NCBI GenBank assembly: GCA_947034895.1
Contig: OX344762.1
Span: 15,356,760 to 15,420,759 of the forward strand
Length of the DNA: 64,000 nucleotides
Source: Rhytidiadelphus loreus
Lineage: Eukaryota; Streptophyta; Bryopsida; Hypnales; Hylocomiaceae
Direction of reading: 5' to 3'
In this document: piece after piece, positions 57,475 through 64,000 of the stretch
Layout: the number at the start of each line of letters is the position of its first letter
How positions within the stretch are numbered: position 1 is the first letter of the stretch
Notes under the pieces: model-generated
What the model saw: only the letters and a program-made list of their open reading frames with translations
Databases searched by the model: none
What the model was told of the DNA's origin: nothing
Program-made: the position numbers and the translations under genes

Positions 57475-59470
57475 TTAAATTTTGGTCTACATGTAAAGAT
57501 TTAATTCATTCCAGTGATGTAAAGGTTATGGAGATTTTTGTTTGGAGGTCATCATTGCAGCTTTTTGAAAAAATAACATATTGGATTTGTTTTTAGACTC
57601 ACTTTTTACAATTTAAAAGAAAAGAATTCCACAAGCTAGAGTGTGCTTGCTAGAACAATCTCACCATTGGAATTAGTGTGTTTCAATTTTGTCATAGAGC
57701 TATCAACGATTTAATTTTTCCTTCTATCTTTTGCCTACTTCTACTTCACAATGTTTAAAGAATGAAGATTAATTGTTTTTCTTTTTGAAAATTTCCTTGA
57801 TCTGCAACTCAATTCTTCAACATAAAAAATTATTAAAGCAAAATTTATAAAGTATAATTTTTAAATTAACCCTAAAAGCATATTTCATGTTCAAGCTTGG
57901 TCAAACTTTAGTAGATTTCTACATTAAAACATACATTTCAAAATTTTGATACTTTTCAAATGTAGTAATATGTGTCTAAATTTCAATCTCTCTTTTTTAT
58001 TAATCAAAAACATCAAATCAAATTTTATATTATTTTTCAAAGAAATTCCTTTGTAAAAATCATAATAATTACAAAAATGCTTAAAGTAGTATGGCATTTT
58101 GAAGTGACAAACAATATTGTGTAAATGATGTACTCCATGAGCTAACTAAGAGAAATCCGATAGAAATAGGTCAAAAGTGGTGTATTTTGAGCTTCCAAGA
58201 CGCTATCTTCAAAGTGTCACAAAAATTACAATCTCAACAATTTTGAAAAACATTCATTTGGGCTCAAGGCTACAAAGCTTTGTTGGCATTATATCTTGAT
58301 AAAGAAGGTACCTTCCTTAGGAGATTCAACAATATCTAGCTTCAAACCAATTTCTTTGGAGAGTGTATCCATATGAAAATGTAGTGGGAATTGGGCCTCC
58401 CTAAGATAGGTACACTTAGCAATGGCCTTGGTTTGTTGGGCATCCTTTTAGTTTGTTTGTTTGTACATTTTTCTACAAGGCTTGCAACCTCTCACCCTTC
58501 TTCTTAGGTTTCTGGCTTTTGTGATCCGGTGGGCCTTTGCTTCATTGTTTTGTAGTTGCTCATTGTTTTGGTTGCTTGTTTGGTTTTTGTAAAGTAAAAG
58601 AAAATAGAAAAAATTGATTGATTATGATTTGTTTATTGGTTTTGTGTACTGTTTCCACTTACCAATGGGAATTGTCCATTTGTTTCAAAAAACAAAAAAA
58701 TTACAAACATTCAAGTGGAGTAAAAAATAGATCATTGGAGCTACATTTTCTTAGTTAAGCTAAAAACATATAGAATGAAGAACTATTTGAAAATTTGGGT
58801 TTTGGATTTCAAAATATCCATGGGGCTTGCAATGTGCTTTAACCTTGGAGCGCTTCGACGTCCAATTTCACAATGATGTAGAGTTTCAAAATTAGACTTC
58901 TTTTTCATTACTACTTTGATGAAAATCATCCTAATTTTTAGACATACTTTATGAAGTTGCAGTCCTATCTAAGGGTTGGATTTGGTATTACTAGAGCACA
59001 TATTTTCCTAAATTTACAAATGTGGAAGTATGTGAAGTGGTTGACTTGCGTTGACTCTAGTTCAAATTTGAAATTGCAAAAATGAGGTCATAGATTCAAA
59101 GATCAAATAAATTCCAAATAAATCCCATGTCAAGAAAACCACATTTCAAATCCTTTTTAACAAAATTTACCTCAAAAATGATAATATTTTGCTTGTAATT
59201 GAATTTAGAAGGAATTTAGAATTTTTCCTTTTAAAATTTATAGAAAATATTGGTGATAGCATTGGTGAATCTAATCGTGTGGATAGAATCCAAAACTAAA
59301 ACTCTATAACTTGTATTTCCATCTCAATTCCAAAATATTCTTCCAAATAGTACTTTATGATGATTTTTTTGAAATTGTCAATTCCAGAAATGACTCTGGA
59401 CGCTTAGGGAATTAAGAAGATTCAAATTTCAAAGTCTTACAATGTGAGTAGTTGATTAGCAATTCATAAA
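57475..59470 (+). repeat. dispersed repeat B, copy 2
   Basis: 57475-58830 matches 33485-34860, and 59405-59470 matches 34867-34930. The roughly 570 bp between (58831-59400) is absent from copy 1. Non-coding. Confidence 0.85.
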
Positions 59471-59810
59471 TGCTACGGTGGAGTAGTTTGATTATGGATA
59501 ACTTTCAGCAATTTGGGAGACTGTTTCAGGGTTGTTCCCATTGCTGGGAATCGGTTCTGTACAGTCAAAATATAATAATATTAAAAAAACAAAAAATTTA
59601 AAATTAAAATTTTAATATATATTTTTTAATTTTAAAAAATTAATTTTTATTTATAAAAATATATTAAAAAATTATATCTGATGTGGCCATCTCTTGGCCA
59701 TGTTAGATCAACGTACCCACAACGTTCCTACATTGTTCCTGCAGTTCCCGCAGTCTGGGAACTTGCAATCTCTTAAAACACAAAAATCTCCCCTAATGGC
59801 TTACTCTATC
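59471..59810. repeat. AT-rich spacer with a possible short repeat
   Basis: GACTGTTTCAGGGTTGTTCC, an almost pure A/T stretch at 59564-59680, then GATGTGGCCATCTC. It resembles 36430-36660 in order. Weak inverted similarity of the edges; not a firm element. Confidence 0.3.
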
Positions 59811-59814
59811 AAAC

Positions 59815-60330
59815 CTAATTACAAGATTTGAACAAGTCTTTGAGCTCCTTTGTCCAAAGCTTGCTATCCTCCTTGATTTGCTGAAGCTCTCGATGGATAT
59901 CTTGGAGTAAGAATTCTTGGACATCTAGCTTGCCTTTAATTCCCAACATTTTTCCTTCCAATGCTCTTATTTTGCCCGACATTTTTCCTTCCAATGCTCC
60001 TATTTTTCCCGACAGATGGCCTTCCACCTCTACAATTTGATTCTCCATTGCCCATTGGGTTCCTCCAATAAACAAAGAAGCCGCTCCAAAACAAATACCA
60101 AATAATTTCACCAATTCATCGTGATAGGTTTGAAACAAACACAACAAATAGTAAGGACCCCCAAAACAACCCTAACACTCGCTTAAACTAACCTTAAATT
60201 TTACAAATAGAAATGGAAACCTCACTTGTATGGTCACAAAAACATTTGTGATTGGCTTCGTCCTGGCAATAGTAGCAGCGTTGTTATAGGAATTGTTGTC
60301 TATCCGGAAAAAAAAACAGGGCTCTTAGGT
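59815..60330 (-). pseudogene. coiled-coil gene family, copy 3 (nonsense codon and lost acceptor)
   Basis: On the minus strand, exon 2 is fully open: LVKLFGICFGAASLFIGGTQ, WAMENQIVEVEGHLSGKI, repeated GALEGKMSGKIRALEGKM, then LDVQEFLLQDIHREL and a Lys-rich end. Relative to copy 2 the acceptor CAG has become CAA (TTTGTTTCAA near 60133). In exon 1 the second Gln codon after RQQFL is TAA where copy 2 has CAA. Both changes fit C-to-T or G-to-A mutation. As repeat D copy 2 the block extends to 60690. Confidence 0.55.
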
Positions 60331-60676
60331 GTCGTAAAAATTTGTGAAAAGAAAAAAATATCAAAGACCTAAGAAACCCTAATCCCACACCAAAACCAAC
60401 CACGAACTCCAAAAGAAACTAGTCTCAACAAACTAACTCCAGCTCAACTTTGAACCTCAACCCTCAAATCCTATTGGATGTACTAGCACTTAAAGCCCTC
60501 TCAAGTTTGCCTACTACGCCCTCTTAAGCTCAAAAGTACAACCCTCATAAGGATACTAAATAAGAAAACAACTCACAAAAAAAGAATACAACATACAATC
60601 GTCACAATAATCAAAATGTATCTAAATAAAGTATAGTAAAAGCTACCTTTAAGATAATTGCTAATCAATCTTTGAG

Positions 60677-60952
60677 TTAACTTCTACACGTCACACTAGT
60701 AGAAAATCTGAAATTTCTGTTGTTTTGGTCGCGTTGATCTAGACAAAATTTGACAAAAATCTATTGTTTTCATATCATGCAATAACTTTTGAACTATGTA
60801 GTCAAAAGTTATGAAAATTGTTTGGCCTTAAATCTACTCCTCGGGCACACATTGTGTAAAATTTTCAAAGAAAAAAAAAAATTCCGTCTGTAGTGAGCTG
60901 CCCAAAATCGTTATGTTGCCAAAAAAACACTATTTGGACATTTAGGGGTTAA
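60677..60952. mobile_element. short TTAA-flanked element (268 bp) at a repeat junction
   Basis: TTAA at 60677-60680 and 60949-60952. The left end CTTCTACACGTCACAC and the inverted right end CCCCTAAATGTCCAAA match only partly. Inside, from 60694, CACTAGTAGAAAATCTG and the next 80 bp resemble one arm of the foldback MITE at 52512, so the element is chimeric. It lies exactly between repeat D copy 2 and repeat C copy 2. Confidence 0.5.
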
Positions 60953-61365
60953 CCATTGAAGGATGTTGAGAACCAAAAGTGTCTCATAGATGATTTCATT
61001 GTTCATTTTAGAATCAAATAATGCACCTAGTGGTTCAATAATAGGAGCATTTTTGTGACTACCTTTTCCATGGGGGGCGGCATCCTTCAAGAATTAAAGA
61101 ATTGCAACAAAAATATCAATCAATGAACAAATAAACCCAAGGCCACTAGAGCCTATCCAAAATTGCAATGAAAAGGCTTCATGAGTTAATTGCTCATTAC
61201 TTCCTTGAAAAATGAGGTTAACCCATAAACAATGTTGTGGCTATTTGGGCATTACTTCCTTGAAAAATGAGGTTGAAGTTAATCCATAAATGATGCTGGA
61301 GTTGTTTTTTAGCCGATGAATGACAAAGAATCTTTCTATGTGGAACAAAAGTGCAACTATTCATC
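60953..61365 (+). repeat. dispersed repeat C, copy 2
   Basis: Matches 35825-36180. It contains an extra duplicated stretch (GGGCATTACTTCCTTGAAAAATGAGGTT) around 61248-61280. Confidence 0.85.
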
Positions 61366-62290
61366 TTCCAAATTTTGTGTGAAAAGGGAGGTCTTCCAAA
61401 TGAGTACTTAAATTTATTTTTTAAACCAATAATTCACATGATACCCAACGAACCTCCCAGGGAAATTGTAAGTATGAATAATTTCTTCTTCCTATGGCAA
61501 TACGGCTTGTCTGCAACAGTTTCTCGTTGTTGCCGATACTGATTGTAAGAAAATTCGTTCATGCAAATCTCGAAAACAGGGTTAACAATTCTTGTATGAT
61601 CGAGCTCTCCATACATGTAGAAATTGACGGATGACGAAGTCTGGTGAGTACACATGTTGGGAGACTCTCAGACTGACTAGCACAACACATACAGATGAGA
61701 GGAAATGAGATGGTCGTAGAATTTCGATATATTGTAGTGCTCACACGAAAGAGCTGGAAACATTCAGTGGTGTAAGTCATAAACTATCGCATAGCATCTA
61801 CAGTCCCTGCAACCACACTGAAATGCGGCAAGAAGAGCAGAATTGTCTGCAAAAACCACAGGGCGATTGATGATTTGTCACAGTTTACAATCTCTTTCCT
61901 CTAAAAATTCTAATGCCTCTCTACTCGGTGCGTCTCCATGTGTGTGTTTCCATCCTGTGTCCCTAATGAAAGCTGAAGTCACCATTCACTCCCACCATCA
62001 TTCTGCAAAAAAAAACCCCATCATAATCCAACGTATTGATCAAAATGGCCTGCTCTTGCAATCCTATTCAGTGAATGCGGAGTTACTAAGAAGACACGTC
62101 CTATACATCGTTCAATGCTGGTCGAAAGTCACAATGCTGTTCAATTCGCGAGACAAAATAAAAAAGTTCACCATCCAAGGTGGATGCTACAATCTACAAA
62201 TACAGGGAAACAGAAAAATTGAGAAAATCCAGACCGTGTCAACAAGTGCAGAGACAAACATGTCAACGAAGACACAGAAACAAAACAAAC
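61366..62290. other. spacer, nothing firmly recognised
   Basis: Longer plus-strand frames here run antisense to the MATE gene's 3' side and show no protein features. The last MATE coding or untranslated exon may lie here on the minus strand, but I could not place it. Confidence 0.4.
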
Positions 62291-63268
62291 CTTGTCAAGT
62301 AGATCCTCCTCATCGTGCGCTATACGAGCTGTTGCCTTCTGGACCTGCAGGCCAATTTGCAAGTTTTGTCAAAATGTATACTTCATACTCACCATTGATC
62401 TCAAGCAGTCACATATCTTCCAATATACAGAACTCTTTCCCATGGAAACAGGGGTGTGATGATATTAGGGTTGACTGCCTCCATTTTATGACATAAATGC
62501 CAGTCCAGTGGCAGCGTAATAAGCATCACACAATGCCCACACGACATCACAGCAAGCAGAAGAATCATACTGAACAAATTTAAGCTGAGAACAGCCTCTC
62601 AATAGAATTTCATACCTGTTCCTCCCAGTCTGTGCGCAAAGTAACATAGAGGAGGACAAGGGTTTGAGTGGCCAATCCACATATGAGACCCATAAAGAGT
62701 CCCTGCAAGCATATCAAAAATTCATATTTAGGATTTCGATCATGTTCATGACCAAGACTATTGACTACAAAAGAACAGGAATTAATGGTATGAAGATTGT
62801 CTACTAGACTAAAAATCTTCAAGAATCTTCAGGAATGACCAGTCAACCCCAAACCCTAACTTTCCAAGCAAAAAGTACGAAGTCCGCTTTGAAAGCTAAT
62901 ATCAATCATAAAACATCCCAGACATACTTCTGTGGTTCAGAAATGTACGGCATGTTTTCTTATTTTGTATTGTAAAGCGTATTACTTCCTTGAAGACTCC
63001 TAAAAGTTTTGTTGAATTTCACTACTGATCAAAGAAGAAGCGAAGTTGACATCCACTGTTTTTGACCCTGATGTGAAGAGATTACAGTGCTGATACAGAA
63101 AGAGAGAACGAGTTCCAATTGGGAACTGATTTCAAAAGTGACGTACCCGACCACCGAAGTCAAACACAAAGGCGAGGAAGATAGATATGGGAACTCCCAC
63201 TCCATAAAAAGCTCCCAAATTGATAACTGCGCCAAGTTCTTGCCACCCACATCCTCTTGCCACACCTT
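62291..63268 (-). CDS. MATE/DTX-type multidrug and toxin extrusion transporter, three C-terminal exons
   Basis: Minus-strand exons: about 63268-63147 (GVARGCGWQELGAVINLGAF, YGVGVPISIFLAF, VFDFGGR, donor GTACGT); 62702-62616 (acceptor TTGCAG; GLFMGLICGLATQTLVLLYV, TLRTDWEEQ, donor GTATGA); 62344-62291 (acceptor CTGCAG; VQKATARIAHDEEDLLDK, donor GTTTGT). GVARGCGWQ, the Gly-rich helix ends and RTDWEEQ are hallmarks of the last helices of plant MATE (DTX) proteins, membrane antiporters that export metabolites, ions or xenobiotics. Exon phases agree and no stops are seen in these pieces. Earlier exons must lie upstream beyond the tandem repeat or outside the window. The substrate cannot be told from this part. 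Confidence 0.85.
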
Positions 63269-63507
63269 CATCAAGAGAAAAGAAGGCATTCCTCTCAGTC
63301 AGTGACATAAAAGAAAGCCCAGAAGAGTCGTTGAAAAGAGGATACTAAAAATGTAATGCATCCTCATAGTGTTGAGTGTTAGGTAGTTTTTTAGGCTGGA
63401 TTAAGGACACCCATCAGAAATACCTGATCCCATTTCCTATAATGACCCGTGATACCAATTGGAATTCATCTATTCTAACACTTGTTTGGCCTTCAATTAC
63501 CAAGTTG

Positions 63508-63910
63508 AATAAGGTAGAAAGACCTAAAACCATTCACTTTAGTTGACAAGCACAAATAGAGTCAAAATTACAATTGGGTTTAGGATACTCTACCTTAAGC
63601 AAAAGTCAAACAATAAAGAGGTCAACACAGAATGATCAAAGCTCAATAAATGATGTTCTTTAGAGTATCAATAAGGTAGAAATAGTTCACTTGAGTTGAT
63701 GTGCATAGATAGAGTCAAAATTAGGTACCTCTACGTTAAGCATAACTCAAGCAACAAGAGGCCAACACAGCATGGAAAGCTCAATAAATGATGTTCTCTA
63801 GAGTATCAATAAGGTAGAAACACTTAAAACGTTCACTTCACTTCAGATAGAGTCAAAATTAAGTTCCTTAAGCAAAACTTAAGCATGATGTTTATAGAGT
63901 ATCAGTAGGT
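63508..63910. repeat. three-unit tandem repeat upstream of the MATE exons
   Basis: Units of about 160, 140 and 100 bp begin AATAAGGTAGAAA at 63508, 63670 and 63808. Each continues with ATAGAGTCAAAATTA, CCTTAAGCAAAA or a variant, then AAGCTCAATAAATGATGTTC in the first two units. It probably lies in a MATE intron. No exon is seen from 63269 to 64000. Confidence 0.8.
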
Positions 63911-64000
63911 ACAACAACGTCTGGTGTTCATAGGCTCCGAAGTAGTATAATACCGTTACATTAAAACTACAAGAAATGGAGTAGTGCGACCTACCAGAAA

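Noticed and set aside
61843..62496. Plus-strand frame of 217 codons
   Set aside because: It runs antisense across the MATE exon at 62291-62344, has no recognisable domain, and fits poorly as coding sequence.

Overview
The window reads as nuclear DNA of a land plant with a large, repeat-rich genome. The signs are a plant-type MATE transporter with GT-AG introns, hAT and CACTA transposons, telomere-like TTTAGGG stretches, and long solo LTRs. A non-flowering lineage is my guess, because one locus carries a prokaryote-like ParB/DGQHR plus DNA-methyltransferase-like reading frame. The sequence alone does not fix the species.

Layout. 0-1.8 kb: C-terminal part of an open hAT transposase, cut by the window edge. 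2.3-2.7 kb: GC-rich minisatellite. 2.8-4.03 kb: large inverted repeat holding two head-to-head copies of a coiled-coil gene fragment. 4.03-8.5 kb: degenerate, nested CACTA elements. 8.8-9.3 kb: degenerate GTTTGGGT repeats. 9.5-21.7 kb: the most unusual part, a row of three decayed same-strand genes: (i) a long protein with a DGQHR/ParB-like segment and a beta-class methyltransferase-like segment, (ii) an FCP1/NIF-type HAD phosphatase-like protein, (iii) an unrecognised basic Ser-rich protein. The first carries eleven 19-bp palindromes and is interrupted by a 4.1-kb solo LTR.

21.7-38.4 kb: AT-rich, mostly non-coding repeats and MITEs, with blocks that recur at 56.8-61.4 kb. 38.7-54.7 kb: one nested transposon stack. 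An old minus-strand LTR was split by two younger solo LTRs of the same family; these hold a TTAA-flanked element, a second LTR-like element of 2.6 kb and a TA-flanked MITE. 54.8-56.8 kb: a 2-kb TTAA element that may carry a captured proteasome-ATPase exon. 56.8-61.4 kb: rearranged copies of the earlier blocks. 62.3-63.3 kb: three exons of a MATE/DTX transporter on the minus strand, the best candidate for a working host gene.

I found no rRNA, tRNA or CRISPR array. The candidate for a new system is the 9.5-21.7 kb locus. A second candidate is the set of six TTAA-flanked piggyBac-like elements whose ends share the sequence CCCYTRAA.
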